A stretch of DNA of 64,000 nt from DATNPH01 sp036703315. GTDB lineage: Bacteria > Cyanobacteriota > Cyanobacteriia > Cyanobacteriales > Coleofasciculaceae. This document shows positions 36,065 through 46,500 of the stretch, piece by piece. Position 1 is the first letter of the stretch. Every line of letters starts with the position of its first letter. The notes beneath the pieces are model-generated. The model saw only the letters and a program-made list of their open reading frames with translations, had not been told where the DNA came from and ran no database searches. Where the stretch lies: positions 1 through 64,000 of the forward strand of contig DATNPH010000025.1 in assembly GCA_036703315.1 (NCBI GenBank), read 5' to 3'. The position numbers were made by a program, and so were the translations under genes.

Positions 36065-36901
36065 ATGGTAAATTTTGGGCTGAACTCAGCTAGTATTTTG
36101 GGCATTTTTCTGGCAGTTGCAGGAGCAGCGCTTTACTTCATGCGCTCAATACGTCCAGAACTGGCACGAGACCCGGATATATTTTTCTCAGCAGTGGGGC
36201 TTTTGTGCGGCTTCATTCTCTTATTCCAGGGATGGCGACTGGATCCAATTCTGCAATTTGGTCAATTTCTTCTGACCGGTACTACAATCTTTTTCGCCTA
36301 TGAAGCAATTCGTCTACGGGGCGTTGCTGTCAAGACCGTAAAGGATAATACGCGAATTGTGGACGATGAGCGACCCGTTAGCAAGGTGTATCGATATGAC
36401 CAAGAGGCGGAGTTGTATGATCAAGACCAACTCGAGCCGGAGGAAGAGCGCTATGTAAATCGTCGTCTTCGAGGAACGGAAGACCCTCGCAGTAACGCTA
36501 GAGATAGAGATCGCTATGAGGGAGAAGTACGTCGTTCAAAGAGTCGAGGTCCCTCAGAACGAATGGGATCGGGAGATCGTTCTCCTACCCCCAAGCGTCG
36601 TCCTCGTCCTACTACCAGTCGCCCTTCAGAACGACCTGTAGAGAGTTGGGAAGCTGACTTAGATAGTAGCAATGGCTGGGATGAGAAACCGTCTCGCAGT
36701 AGCCGTCCTCGCCCTACTACACGCCCGGAAAGCAGCGACATAGAGACGGAACCCAAGCCAAGAAGGCGTCGTCCGCCACAAGAGAGAGGCTCATCTAGAC
36801 CTCGTACCGATGTGGAAACGACTTCGTCAGATTATGTGGATTACCAGCCAATAGACCCCTCTGACGAAGAGAAGGATAAGCCAGGGCGTTTCGACTATTA
36901 A
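36065..36901 (+). CDS. ycf66: Ycf66 family protein
   Basis: 278 residues. The N-terminal third is the Ycf66 domain with about three membrane spans (SASILGIFLAVAGAALYFM, DIFFSAVGLLCGFILLF, QFGQFLLTGTTIFFAYEAIR). The rest is a low-complexity, highly charged Arg/Pro/Ser/Glu-rich tail with no predicted fold (for example TPKRRPRPTTSRPSERP). Ycf66 is conserved in cyanobacteria and some plastids; its function is unknown. Start ATG at 36065 follows GGAGAGCAGCA. psbX upstream and ycf66 often lie together in cyanobacteria, from memory. Confidence 0.9.
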   Translation: MVNFGLNSASILGIFLAVAGAALYFMRSIRPELARDPDIFFSAVGLLCGFILLFQGWRLDPILQFGQFLLTGTTIFFAYEAIRLRGVAVKTVKDNTRIVDDERPVSKVYRYDQEAELYDQDQLEPEEERYVNRRLRGTEDPRSNARDRDRYEGEVRRSKSRGPSERMGSGDRSPTPKRRPRPTTSRPSERPVESWEADLDSSNGWDEKPSRSSRPRPTTRPESSDIETEPKPRRRRPPQERGSSRPRTDVETTSSDYVDYQPIDPSDEEKDKPGRFDY

Positions 36902-36904
36902 GAG

Positions 36905-36971
36905 GTTGCTTATTGTTGTTTGTTATTAGTTATTGCTTATTGGTAATTACAAATACTAGACAATAAGCAAC
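36905..36971. terminator. Inverted repeat after ycf66
   Basis: GTTGCTTATTG (36905-36915) is complementary to CAATAAGCAAC (36961-36971) with about 45 bases between. It is a possible transcript end for ycf66, but there is no clear T tract. Confidence 0.4.
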
Positions 36972-37013
36972 ACACAATAACCTGTTGGCATAACTGAATC
37001 AGTACAGCTCAAC

Positions 37014-37571
37014 GTGAGAAGATTAAAAGCGGGAGTGCCAATTCACCGATGGCTAAGGTGGGCTATGGGGTTAAGCCTTTTGGGTATAGCAGTAGCCTGT
37101 AGTCCAGCCGTCAGCTTGCAAGAACCTGTTGCCCTGAACAGCCGCTATACAGATGAGCAACCGGCGTTAAGTGGTAATGGTCAATTTATTGCGTTTGTTT
37201 CTAATCGGGATGGCGATCGCAAACTAGTGATGTATGACTTGCAAAAACGGTACTTTGTTGATTTGCCGGGATTGAATCGACAAGACGCGATCGCTGAGAA
37301 TCCGGCGCTAAGCCGTAATGGTCGCTACATTGCCTACATGGCAAGCGACCAAGGACGCCCAGAAGTCGAACTCTATGACCGAGTAACTAAGCGATCACAA
37401 GTCCTCACTATGGGCTATCAGGGTTGGGTACGAAATCCCAGTATTAGTCCTGATGGTCGTTATATTGTGTTTGAAACCAGTCGTCGCGGTCAGTGGGATA
37501 TTGAAGTGCTAGACCGAGGACCAAATATAGAACCAGATATCCCAAATGGCAGCACAGTTCAAGGGCCGTGA
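37014..37571 (+). CDS. TolB-like beta-propeller lipoprotein, copy 1
   Basis: 185 residues. A signal peptide with lipobox LLGIAVAC (Cys about residue 29) is followed by about three WD40-like TolB-type blades, each with the pattern ALSGNGQFIAFVSNRDGDRK or ISPDGRYIVFETSRRGQWDI. Too short for a full propeller, so it may pair with another chain. The start is GTG at 37014. Its end overlaps the start of the next, paralogous gene by 26 bp. TolB-type repeats usually mediate protein contacts at the envelope; no specific partner can be named. Confidence 0.8.
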   Translation: MRRLKAGVPIHRWLRWAMGLSLLGIAVACSPAVSLQEPVALNSRYTDEQPALSGNGQFIAFVSNRDGDRKLVMYDLQKRYFVDLPGLNRQDAIAENPALSRNGRYIAYMASDQGRPEVELYDRVTKRSQVLTMGYQGWVRNPSISPDGRYIVFETSRRGQWDIEVLDRGPNIEPDIPNGSTVQGP

Positions 37572-38094
37572 AGCATTTTTTTTTCTATCTGTAGTTGTTG
37601 CTCTTGCAAGTTTGTTAACGGGATGTAGTGGTAGTGTGCGCCTGCTAGATTTTCCCTTTGATCCAGGGGGGCGCAGTTTGAATAGTCTAACGTCAGAATT
37701 AACTCCCAATGTGACGGGGCGTTACATTGTTTTTATCTCTGACCGACGTGGGAGCCAGGATGTGTATCTATATGATGCGACAACCCAAAATCTAATTGAT
37801 TTACCCGGACTCAATGCTTTGGATGCGATCGCATCTCATCCCGCCCTTACCGAGGACGGTAAAATTATTGTCTTTGCCGCTACACGCCAAGGTCGCTCAG
37901 GAATCTACCTCTACAATCGGGATACACGCCAGTTACGCAACCTTACAGAAAATCTCAGGGCAGAAGTGCGTAACCCAACCATCAGTGCTGACGGCAGTCT
38001 GATCGCCTTTGAATCGAGCGAGAATGGTCGGTGGAACATTGTGGTTTATAACCGTTCTGGGAAACCTATTGATTTGCCACCATCTATCCCATGA
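37546..38094 (+). CDS. TolB-like beta-propeller lipoprotein, copy 2
   Basis: 182 residues, paralogous to the preceding gene. Signal peptide with lipobox ASLLTGC (Cys about residue 27), then about three blades (NVTGRYIVFISDRRGSQDVY, LTEDGKIIVFAATRQGRSGI, ISADGSLIAFESSENGRWNI). The two proteins align blade by blade (DLPGLNRQDAIAENPAL versus DLPGLNALDAIASHPAL). The overlap of 26 bp with copy 1 indicates co-translation, and two half-propellers could form a heterodimer of six blades. Start ATG at 37546. Confidence 0.82.
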   Translation: MAAQFKGREAFFFLSVVVALASLLTGCSGSVRLLDFPFDPGGRSLNSLTSELTPNVTGRYIVFISDRRGSQDVYLYDATTQNLIDLPGLNALDAIASHPALTEDGKIIVFAATRQGRSGIYLYNRDTRQLRNLTENLRAEVRNPTISADGSLIAFESSENGRWNIVVYNRSGKPIDLPPSIP

Positions 38095-38194
38095 CGTTGC
38101 TACCCAGAGGGGCTAGGGGCTAAGGGAGTTGGGGGAGATGAGGGAGATAGCTTCTGTGTCTTGCCTATCTTCCCCACCTTTCCTAGTAGTCTGC

Positions 38195-38383
38195 TCACCT
38201 CAGACCCAGCCAGGTCAACAGACCTTGACCCGTGAATACTTCCAGTAACAATAGACCGACAAAACCAATCATGGCAAACCGTCCGTTGATTTGCTCGGCG
38301 TAGGGTGTCCAACCAAAAGCTGGTTCGGGTTGGTTAAATTTCTCCTGAGAGGATAGCTCAGACGTAGGCGCTTCAGAACTCAT
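38195..38383 (-). CDS. High-light-inducible protein (HLIP/SCP)
   Basis: 62 residues with one membrane helix carrying the chlorophyll-binding motif EQINGRFAMIGFVGLLLLEV (Glu, Asn, Arg and the AMIGF core), typical of HLIPs. These proteins bind chlorophyll and carotenoid in thylakoids and protect newly made chlorophyll and photosystem II under light stress. The ATG at 38383 overlaps the TGA of the upstream sdhB gene (ATGA), so the protein should be translated from the same mRNA by coupling. Confidence 0.92.
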   Translation of the reverse strand: MSSEAPTSELSSQEKFNQPEPAFGWTPYAEQINGRFAMIGFVGLLLLEVFTGQGLLTWLGLR

Positions 38384-39396
38384 GGCTTTGATGCAGTTTT
38401 CTCTTGAGATTTCTCAGATTCCAAGTTTTGCACAGATTCAATGAGCGATCGCACTTGTGCAGTTCCCTCTGACGGCTCAAACCCTAACGGGAATTTCCCT
38501 CGTGCAATCATCCTCAATCCCAACGGGGCTAGACTAAACAATCCCTTAATGTCCCGGAATGAGTTGCCAACGACCTGTACACCAAACTTGCGCTCATCGA
38601 CCCAGCCTCCTTTTTTCACCAAATTAATTAGTATCTTGCGATGACGGATTTGGCGACTGCCTTGGTCATCCTTGTGATCCAAAATTTCCTGTTTAATCTT
38701 ACTGATTTGATCCATGGGTGCTACCTCCATAGGGCAAACCGCATTGCACATATAACAACGTGTGCAGCCCCAGACCCCTTGAGTGCCTTTGTTGTATTCG
38801 TCCAAACGAGTTTCGGTTTGATCATCACGAGAGTCTGCAACCATGCGCTGTGCCTTAGCCAAGGCGTGAGGACCAACAAAATCTGGGTTGACTTCACGGG
38901 CATTGCACTCCGAATAACACGCTCCACATAGGATACAGTTACCCGTCTGATCTAAGCGCGATCGCTCTTCAGGGGTCTGCAAAAACTCTCGTTCAGGAAT
39001 AGCCCTTGCTTCCGTGCTAACGTAGGGATCAACGGCTTCCAAGTTATCCCAAAAGCTACACATATCTACGACTAAATCCTTAATCACCGGCATATTACCC
39101 ATCGGAGCAATAGTAATTTCCGGAATCTTAGATGAGCCATTGGTCGGAAGCTTTGCCAGCTCACTACCGACATTTTCCTTACAAGCCAAAGCTGAACGAC
39201 CATTGATTCGCATAGCACAACTACCGCAAATTGTATTGCGGCAATTCTTGCGAAAAGCAAGGCTTCCATCTTGCTCCCACTTAATACGATTGAGACAATC
39301 CAGAATAGTATTTCCCTCTTCGACATCCAGGGTATAACTCTGGAGTACAGGAGAGCTATTTTGAGTCTGTCGAATGATTTTAAAACAAACTTGCAT
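38380..39396 (-). CDS. sdhB: Succinate dehydrogenase/fumarate reductase iron-sulfur subunit
   Basis: 338 residues from ATG 39396 (MQVCFKIIRQTQ); an in-frame ATG 30 codons earlier would add a tail not typical of the family. The plant-type [2Fe-2S] motif is CRNTICGSCAMRINGRSALAC; two ferredoxin-type cysteine clusters follow, CILCGACYSEC and CTRCYMCNAVCP, for the [4Fe-4S] and [3Fe-4S] centres. In cyanobacteria SDH lies in the thylakoid membrane and feeds electrons to plastoquinone. sdhA is not in this window. The gene is longer than many bacterial SdhB at its C-terminus. It is translationally coupled to the downstream HLIP gene. Confidence 0.94.
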   Translation of the reverse strand: MQVCFKIIRQTQNSSPVLQSYTLDVEEGNTILDCLNRIKWEQDGSLAFRKNCRNTICGSCAMRINGRSALACKENVGSELAKLPTNGSSKIPEITIAPMGNMPVIKDLVVDMCSFWDNLEAVDPYVSTEARAIPEREFLQTPEERSRLDQTGNCILCGACYSECNAREVNPDFVGPHALAKAQRMVADSRDDQTETRLDEYNKGTQGVWGCTRCYMCNAVCPMEVAPMDQISKIKQEILDHKDDQGSRQIRHRKILINLVKKGGWVDERKFGVQVVGNSFRDIKGLFSLAPLGLRMIARGKFPLGFEPSEGTAQVRSLIESVQNLESEKSQEKTASKP

Positions 39397-39799
39397 ACTG
39401 ACAAGCTCTTGATTATCTAAACATCTACCTGAAACATCGGTTTCCGACGAGCCGCGACCAATATGACTCGTTTTCTTGTGATCCATCTTTTCCTATAATA
39501 AGCGCGATAATTTTTCTACCACTGCTTACAGTCTAAACACAACTGGCGACCTCTTATACTAAAATGCTTTTATTTTGACTTTGGTCTCAGCTGATTACCC
39601 TCAGTAGAATGTTAATTAAAGAAGTATTAATGATTGATAGGAAAATCTGCGTTTGCTGGGATGCATGAAGATTCCAACAAATGATCGGAAAATCCTTGTC
39701 AAGATAGAGAGATTTAAGGATATATTTTTTATAGAGCTTTTATAGCTTGGCAAAAAAGACCAATACCATCTTGAAAGTTGAGGGATATCTCGCAAGATT
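39397..39799. other. Divergent promoter region sdhB / cyAbrB
   Basis: About 400 bp, AT-rich toward cyAbrB. The first 90 bases are an in-frame extension upstream of the preferred sdhB start. No other gene or strong hairpin recognised. Confidence 0.45.
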
Positions 39800-40216
39800 A
39801 TGACAGAGATCGCCACCGCTCCCCTAACCGGGAAAGCATTGCTTCAAAAAGTAAAAGAGCTATCACACTTGCCCCGGCGAGAAACAGCAAAACGCTGTGG
39901 CTATTACACCGTCACTAAAAACGACCAAACTCGCGTCAATTTAACAGATTTTTATGACGCGGTGCTTGCGGCTAAAGGTGTTCCTCTCGATCCAGAGGGA
40001 ACAAAAGATGGTCGTGGTCGGGAGCCGACCTATCGTGTGAGTGTCCATAAAAATGGTCAAATTGTTATTGGTGCAACCTACACTCAGGCAATGGGATTAA
40101 AGCCCGGTGATGAGTTTGAAATAAAGCTAGGTTATAAGCATATTCACCTTAAACAGGTGGATAGTGACCCAAACAAGATTTCTGAAGACGAAGACTCAGA
40201 AATCGAAGAGGACTAA
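39800..40216 (+). CDS. cyAbrB-family transcriptional regulator
   Basis: 138 residues. The N-terminal half (LTGKALLQKVKELSHLPRRE, AKRCGYYTVTKN) is the conserved part of cyanobacterial AbrB proteins. The AbrB-like DNA-binding fold follows at the C-terminal side (EPTYRVSVHKNGQIVIGATY, LKPGDEFEIKLGYKHIHL). The tail is acidic. These cyAbrB regulators (Sll0359/Sll0822 group) bind DNA widely and affect carbon/nitrogen balance and hydrogenase genes. Start ATG at 39800. Confidence 0.93.
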   Translation: MTEIATAPLTGKALLQKVKELSHLPRRETAKRCGYYTVTKNDQTRVNLTDFYDAVLAAKGVPLDPEGTKDGRGREPTYRVSVHKNGQIVIGATYTQAMGLKPGDEFEIKLGYKHIHLKQVDSDPNKISEDEDSEIEED

Positions 40217-40308
40217 TTAGTTCTGTCCAAGGATGGCTTGTGGATTTGTCCATCCTTTGCATCACCTAGCAAAGATCTGTCGCTCCTCACAATTTGCCGC
40301 TCTCGCCA

Positions 40309-41151
40309 ATGGCTATCTTCGAACAGGCAACTAATTTGTGGTTGGTGTCACTCAAGACATCAACTGCGCTTTTGAAAGTAGCGGCATTTTTCATCATTTG
40401 GGCTGTTTTGTGGCTCCCACTGGCAATTCCCCTCGCAACAGTACTGAAATGGCGTCCTCCTAACCCCTTAACAACAGCACAAAAGCTACCCTTACTAGCA
40501 ATACTTTACCTGATTGCCCCCTTGATTTTATGGGGGGCTTGTTGGGTAGATGGAGTGTCTTTTTCAGGTTACGGCTTGGACTGGAAATTAAGTACTTTGA
40601 TGTCACTGGGGCTAGGATTAGGCTTAAGCATTCTGAGCTTAATATTTATTTTTATTGGGCAATGGGCATTAGGCTGGATCGAGTGGCATTCAAAAAATTG
40701 GCAGCGCCTAGGACAGGTAGTGATCCCGGTGCTGTTGTTGGGCTTATGGATTGGAGTTACAGAGGAGTTAATCTTTCGTGGCTTTTTATTAAATGAACTT
40801 CAGCAGGACTATTCAATCGGGGTGGCGGCAGCAATTTCTAGTGTAATTTTTGCGTTATTACACCTAATTTGGGAGCAGCAAGATACGCTGCCTCAGCTGC
40901 CGGGACTCTGGCTGATGGGAATGGTACTAGTGCTGGCTCGTTGGGTGGATAGCGGTAGCCTAGGTTTGGCAGTGGGACTTCATGCTGGCTGGATTTGGGG
41001 CTTGACTTGCCTAGACTCTGCTGAACTGATTTCTTACACAGGAAAAGGTTCAACCTGGATGACCGGTTTAGGACAAAAACCTTTAGCTGGTGGCGCTGGT
41101 ATTTTCTGCTTACTAGCAACTGGCATCCTTCTCCAGTGGTTTTTGTCTTGA
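40309..41151 (+). CDS. CPBP-family intramembrane metalloprotease (CAAX protease-like)
   Basis: 280 residues from ATG 40309; a TTG five codons upstream is less likely. About seven membrane spans. Catalytic motifs of the CPBP/ABI family are seen: EELIFRGFLL (paired Glu and Arg) and, after a spacer, FALLHLIWE (His), with another His in VGLHAGWIWG. It would act in the membrane; cyanobacterial substrates are unknown. It ends 21 bp from the end of the convergent ABC-F gene. Confidence 0.88.
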   Translation: MAIFEQATNLWLVSLKTSTALLKVAAFFIIWAVLWLPLAIPLATVLKWRPPNPLTTAQKLPLLAILYLIAPLILWGACWVDGVSFSGYGLDWKLSTLMSLGLGLGLSILSLIFIFIGQWALGWIEWHSKNWQRLGQVVIPVLLLGLWIGVTEELIFRGFLLNELQQDYSIGVAAAISSVIFALLHLIWEQQDTLPQLPGLWLMGMVLVLARWVDSGSLGLAVGLHAGWIWGLTCLDSAELISYTGKGSTWMTGLGQKPLAGGAGIFCLLATGILLQWFLS

Positions 41152-41172
41152 GGAGTTAGAGTAACACTGCCA

Positions 41173-43101
41173 TTAAGACTCCAATTCAGCTAGTTCCATC
41201 CAGCGCTCCGTTGCTGTATCGATCGCCTGATTCAATGCGTCCAACTGCTGATAAAGTTCCTGAACCTGAGTAATTTTACCAGGAGGAGCATTGTAAAGCG
41301 CTTTCTCCATCTCAGCTTTCTCGGCTTCCAGTTGAGCAATCTTACCTTCTAGTTCCTCAAACTCACGCTTTTCCCAATTGGACAGTCTGCGCGACTTACT
41401 ATCGCCAGATGATTGCTTCTGTGACTTCTCAGCTTTTGGTAATTCTTTATTAGCTTGAGAATTAGCACTTTGTTGAGCTGCTTCTGCGTCTTCTGCTAGC
41501 TTGTAATCTAGATAGACTGAGTAGTTTCCAGGATACTGACGCACATTGCCCTCTGGCTCAAAGGCAAAGATTTTTGCTACTGTGCGGTCAAGAAAATAGC
41601 GATCGTGAGAGACAGCAATTACACAACCGTTGAACTCTTCTAGATATTCTTCCAGCACTGAGAGCGTCTGCACATCCAAGTCATTTGTCGGTTCATCAAG
41701 AATCAGCACATTGGGAGCACTCATCAGCACCCGCAGCAGGAACAAACGACGTTTTTCACCCCCTGAGAGCTTATTGATAGGTGCATACTGCTGATTGCCA
41801 GGAAACAAGAAACGCTCTAACATTTGCGAGGCAGTAATTAAAGTGCCATCAGCTGTTTTAACGTATTCTGCAATTTCTTTGAGGTAATCAATTACACGCT
41901 GGTTTTCGTTAAGCGCTTCCAGCAAATCCTCTGAGTGCTGGTCAAAGTAGCCGATGTGAATTGTAGATCCAATCTCAACGCTGCCGGAATCCGGTTGAAT
42001 GCGTTCGGTGATAATATCCATCAAAGTGGATTTGCCTGCACCGTTGCCGCCAATGATGCCGACACGGTCATCGGAGCTGAATTCGTAGGTAAAGTTTTTA
42101 ATTAGGGTGCGTCCCTCGTAAGCTTTAGAAATATTCTTGAGCTCAATAACTTTCTTACCAATACGCCTACCAGGAGTAGAGATATCGACTTTGCCTTGAA
42201 CCTGTTTAAACTCCGTTCCTTGCATGTCGCGGATACGGTCAATTCGAGCTTTCTGCTTGGTACTGCGCGCTTTTGGTCCGCGTTTGAGCCATTCCAACTC
42301 ACGACGCAGCACACCTTGATGTTTACGCTGAGTGCTGCTAGCAGATTCTTCGGCTAAAGATTTTTTCTCCAAATAGTAAGAATAGTTTCCCGCATAGGTG
42401 TAAAGGTCACCTCGGTCAATTTCGACAATGCGGTTAGTGACGAGATCGAGAAAATAGCGATCGTGGGTAATCAGCAGCAGTGCGCCTCGAAATCCTTTTA
42501 GGTAAGTCTGCAACCACTCGACTGAAATGGCATCCAGATGGTTTGTCGGTTCATCCATTAACAACACATCCGGTTCCGAAAGCAAGGCAGCAGCTAAGGC
42601 AATGCGCTTGCGATAGCCACCGGACAGACTACCAATACGAGCGTCGAAGTCTTCAATACCCAGCTTGGTCAGGATAATTTTCGCATTTGTCTCCAAATCC
42701 CAAGCGCCCGTCGATTCCATGCGTTGGGTTACACGAGACAAACGAGCTAGCAGTTGGCTATCTTCAGGAGTATGAGCCAATTTGTGTGAAAGTTCTTCAT
42801 ACTCGCGGATGAGAGTCATCTGTTCACTACTATCAGCAAAAACCTGTTCCAAGACTGTGTGATTTTCATCCATGTCTGGCTGTTGGGGCAAGTAGACAAT
42901 CCGGATTCCAGGATTGACTATGATTTGACCGCCATCAATTGGTTCTAGTCCGGCTATCATCTTCAAAAGCGTTGATTTGCCAGAACCGTTGGTACCAATT
43001 AGTCCAACCTTATCAGTTGGATCTAGACTAAAGTTGGCATCTTTAAGGATGTCCTTAATGCCAAAGTCTTTTTTTACAGATTGCAGTGTGAAGATACTCA
43101 T
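41173..43101 (-). CDS. uup: ABC-F family ATPase, Uup type
   Basis: 642 residues with two ABC domains in one chain and no membrane domain. Walker A motifs GTNGSGKST and GGNGAGKST, signatures LSGGYRKRIALA and LSGGEKRRLFLL, Walker B with DEPTNHLD and DEPTNDLD. Between them is the ABC-F linker (LRRELEWLKRGPKARSTKQK, which matches the Uup group). The C-terminus is a charged coiled coil (EELEGKIAQLEAEKAEMEKA) like the DNA-binding tail of Uup. ABC-F proteins act on ribosomes; Uup is also linked to precise excision of transposons in E. coli. Start ATG at 43101. Confidence 0.92.
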   Translation of the reverse strand: MSIFTLQSVKKDFGIKDILKDANFSLDPTDKVGLIGTNGSGKSTLLKMIAGLEPIDGGQIIVNPGIRIVYLPQQPDMDENHTVLEQVFADSSEQMTLIREYEELSHKLAHTPEDSQLLARLSRVTQRMESTGAWDLETNAKIILTKLGIEDFDARIGSLSGGYRKRIALAAALLSEPDVLLMDEPTNHLDAISVEWLQTYLKGFRGALLLITHDRYFLDLVTNRIVEIDRGDLYTYAGNYSYYLEKKSLAEESASSTQRKHQGVLRRELEWLKRGPKARSTKQKARIDRIRDMQGTEFKQVQGKVDISTPGRRIGKKVIELKNISKAYEGRTLIKNFTYEFSSDDRVGIIGGNGAGKSTLMDIITERIQPDSGSVEIGSTIHIGYFDQHSEDLLEALNENQRVIDYLKEIAEYVKTADGTLITASQMLERFLFPGNQQYAPINKLSGGEKRRLFLLRVLMSAPNVLILDEPTNDLDVQTLSVLEEYLEEFNGCVIAVSHDRYFLDRTVAKIFAFEPEGNVRQYPGNYSVYLDYKLAEDAEAAQQSANSQANKELPKAEKSQKQSSGDSKSRRLSNWEKREFEELEGKIAQLEAEKAEMEKALYNAPPGKITQVQELYQQLDALNQAIDTATERWMELAELES

Positions 43102-43551
43102 CCAGTTTTGTTGCGAAAGCCCTCATAATGCAGGGTAGCACTCAGGAGCGGGGAGGCTGCTACTCCAGGAGAAGGTGTTTGAGACGTTCAATGTGCGATC
43201 GCTAACCTAAAACCATAGTGCTCAAAGCCAGGCGCAATGGCTATTTGTGGAAATTAGTAGAATAGGATTTGCTATGAAAAATTAGCACTATATTCTCGTA
43301 CCAAGTCTTGCTTAGGTCTAGTCAACTATGAATCCTTTTGAACATATTGATCGACGAGTGACATCGAAAACTTCTCAGACATCCTCTTAGAGTCAGCTGT
43401 GGAGGACGTCAATGAGTCCGGTTGTCAGACGCACCCGATATCCTAGTACTAAGATCACTGAGTTTTAGGGTGATTTTTGTAAGCGATCAGCTAAACGCTG
43501 GTGAGCTATGCGCGATCGCCAAACCTAACCAACAGGCAAAGGGGGTTCCTC
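43102..43551. other. Divergent intergenic region
   Basis: 450 bp between the ABC-F gene and the coiled-coil/TPR gene. An upstream extension of the latter frame (GTG at 43501) is unlikely, since ATG 43552 has the better ribosome-binding site. No other gene recognised. Confidence 0.5.
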
Positions 43552-46500
43552 ATGAAGCACAAGAATCAAGATATCTTCGCATGGATGGCGCAAATCAGTG
43601 TTATCCTTTCCACCTTCCTATTGTCTGTTGGTCTTGCCATTGCCCAACCCGCCAAACCGAATGCTCCGGAATCGACTCCTACCTCAGAGATTTCAAATCA
43701 GGAGCGGCAAGAGCTAGAGCGATTGCGAGAAGAAAGGCGTCTTCAGCAGCAGGTTCAGATCGAGGCAAATCGCGCCTTTAGTCAGACAACGACCCTGTTC
43801 AATGTTATGCTGGCGACCTTGGCACTGCTTTTAGCTGCCGCGATCGTTGCCCTGTTCCTATTGCGACGGGCTGTGATTCGAGAGGTGGCAGAGCTTGTGA
43901 GAGTTCACCTCAAGGAACTGGGAGACTTAGAGGGTAAAATTGTCCGTGCCAATCAAGACGTTCAAACTATCCTGCAAGAAGCAGAAAACATTGAAACTAA
44001 ACTCAATAATGAGGCAGAAACCTTTCAAAAGGAGATAGGTGTAAACCGAGAAACCTTATCCAAGCTGCTCTCTCAGGTGTCTCAGTCTAAGGAACAAGCC
44101 TTAACCGAGTTAGAAACGCAAATCACAGGCGCTAAACAAACACTGGAGCACTTAGAGATAGAGTTTACGGCTGGATTGTCTGAACTGCAATCAGACGCCC
44201 AAGAACAAAAAGGCTTAATCCTCCAAAATCTAGAACAATTAAGCGCTGAGTTTGCTCCTGAACTGTCTATCATTCAGGCGGATGTTCAAGCGCACAAGGA
44301 ATCCGTTCTCCAGAATCTAGAAGCATCACACACCGAGTTTGCAGATGGACTGTCTCAACTTCAAGCAACTGTTCAACAGCAACGAGACTTAATCCTGCAA
44401 AACCTAAAAGAATTAAGCGCCGACTTTGCCCCCGAACTCTCTACCATTCAAGCGGATGTCCAAGCGCATAAGGAGTCCGTCCTCCAAAATTTAGAAAAAT
44501 CACACACAGAGTTTGCAACGGCACTCTCTCAACTGCACTCAGATGCCCAACAGCAAAAAGGCTTAATCGTTCAAAATCTAGAACAATTAAGTGCTGAGTT
44601 TGCCCCCGAACTCTCTACCATTCAAGCGGATGTCCGCTCGCAGAAGGAAGCCGTTTTACACAATCTAGAGAAATCTGAGACTGAGTTTGCAATTGCGCTT
44701 GCTGAACTTCAGGCAAACGTCCAACAGCAACGAGACTTAATCCTGCAAAACTTAGAACAAATAAGCTCGACGTTTGCTCCTGAACTCTATACCATTCAAG
44801 CAGATGTCCAAGCGCAGAAGGAATCCGTTTTACACAATCTAGAGAAATCCGAGACTGAGTTTGCAACGGCGCTTTCTGAACTTCAGGCAAACGTCCAGCA
44901 GCAACGGGACTTAATTGTGCAAAACCTAGAACAATTAAGCGCCGATTTTGCCCCGGAACTTTCTGCTATGCAGACGGATGTCCAAGCACGGAAAGATACC
45001 ATCCTACAGAATCTAGAAACATCAGAGAGGATGTTCGCGACGGCGCTCTCTGAACTGCATTCAGACGCCCAACAACAAAAAGGCTTAATCTTCCAAAATT
45101 TAGAAAAACTCAGCTCGGAATTTACTCCGGAACTTTTTGCTATCCAAGCGGATGTCCAAGCACAAAAGGAAGCTGTTCTACAGCATCTGAAACACTCAGA
45201 AACCGAATTTGGAACTGGACTATCTGAACTCCAGGCAAATGTTCAACAACAACAAGAGCTAATTCTCCAGAATCTAGAGAACTTAAGCTCTGAGTTTACC
45301 CCTCAGCTTGCTGAACTTCAGGCTGAGATTCAAGGGCAAAAAGAGGCAATATTACAGAACTTGAGGCAATCAGAAACTGAGTTTGCGACTCAATTGTCTG
45401 AACTTCAGTCAGAAGCTCAAAAACAACGGGATTTAATCCTGCAAAATCTAAAAACATTAGAGTCTGAATTCTCCCCTCAACTCGCTGAAATTCAGGCGGA
45501 TGCTGAGCAGAAAGCTCAACAGCAGAAGGATTTAACCCTTGAGAATCTAGACCAATTAGGGCGTGAGATAGCTGATCAACTCTTACAATCTCGATCGCAG
45601 ATTCAAGAGCAAATGGCTCACATCCTCCAAAACCTGAAAAATCGGGAGAGTGAGTTTGTGGCTCAGGTTTCAAACTCCCAGTCAGGGTTCGAAGGGAAGA
45701 AGGAGCAAAGCCTAAAGAGTATAGAAACATTACAGACTGAAGTCACAGCCCAATTTGCACAATTACAATCGCAGACTCAACAGCAAATGACTCAGATTCT
45801 GCAAAACTTGAAAAATCGGGAGAGTGAGTTTGCGGCTCAGGTTTCTAACTCCCAATCAGGGATTCAAGATCACAAAGAGCGCACTCTGCAAGGCTTAGAG
45901 AAGTTAGAGACTGAGGTGACAACCAAATTTGCGGATTTACACTCGCAGATGCAACAGCAAATAGCTCAAACTCTCCAGAATCTGAAAAATCGGGAGAGCG
46001 AGTTTGTTACTCAGGTTTCAGACTCGCACTCAGGGATTCAAGACAAGAAGCAGCACGCCCTACAAGGCTTAGAAACATTAGGTAACGAGGTTACCGATCA
46101 ACTCTCACAATTACAGTCCGAGATTCGGACTCGGAAGGATTTAACCCTTCAGAATTTAGACAAATTGGAAACTACGCTGGCGGCTGAGTTTTCTGAAGTT
46201 GTCTCGGATGCTCAAACCCAGAAAGAGCAGATCTTGAAGCAATTGGCTGAGATTTCACCGACAGCGATCGCACAGTCGGCTATCTCTGAAGTGTTAGAAA
46301 AAATTCAAGCCTTAACGGAACAACTTGAACGCCTCAAATCGAATCAGCCTCAGTTGTTCGTGAACCCGGATGACTATATCAATCAAGGTGATGAGTTATT
46401 CTCTCAAGGGAGCTATCAAGAGGCGATCGCTAGCTACGATCAAGCTCTTGACCTTTTGCCGGATAACCCTAATATTTGGTACCAGCGAGGACTGGCTCTA

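Noticed and set aside
43501..43551. N-terminal extension of the coiled-coil/TPR protein from GTG 43501
   Set aside because: ATG 43552 has a good ribosome-binding site and begins the signal-like sequence.
44140..46260. Regular 87-bp repeats considered as a CRISPR array
   Set aside because: The repeats have no constant repeat/unique spacer structure; they encode a protein repeat in frame.
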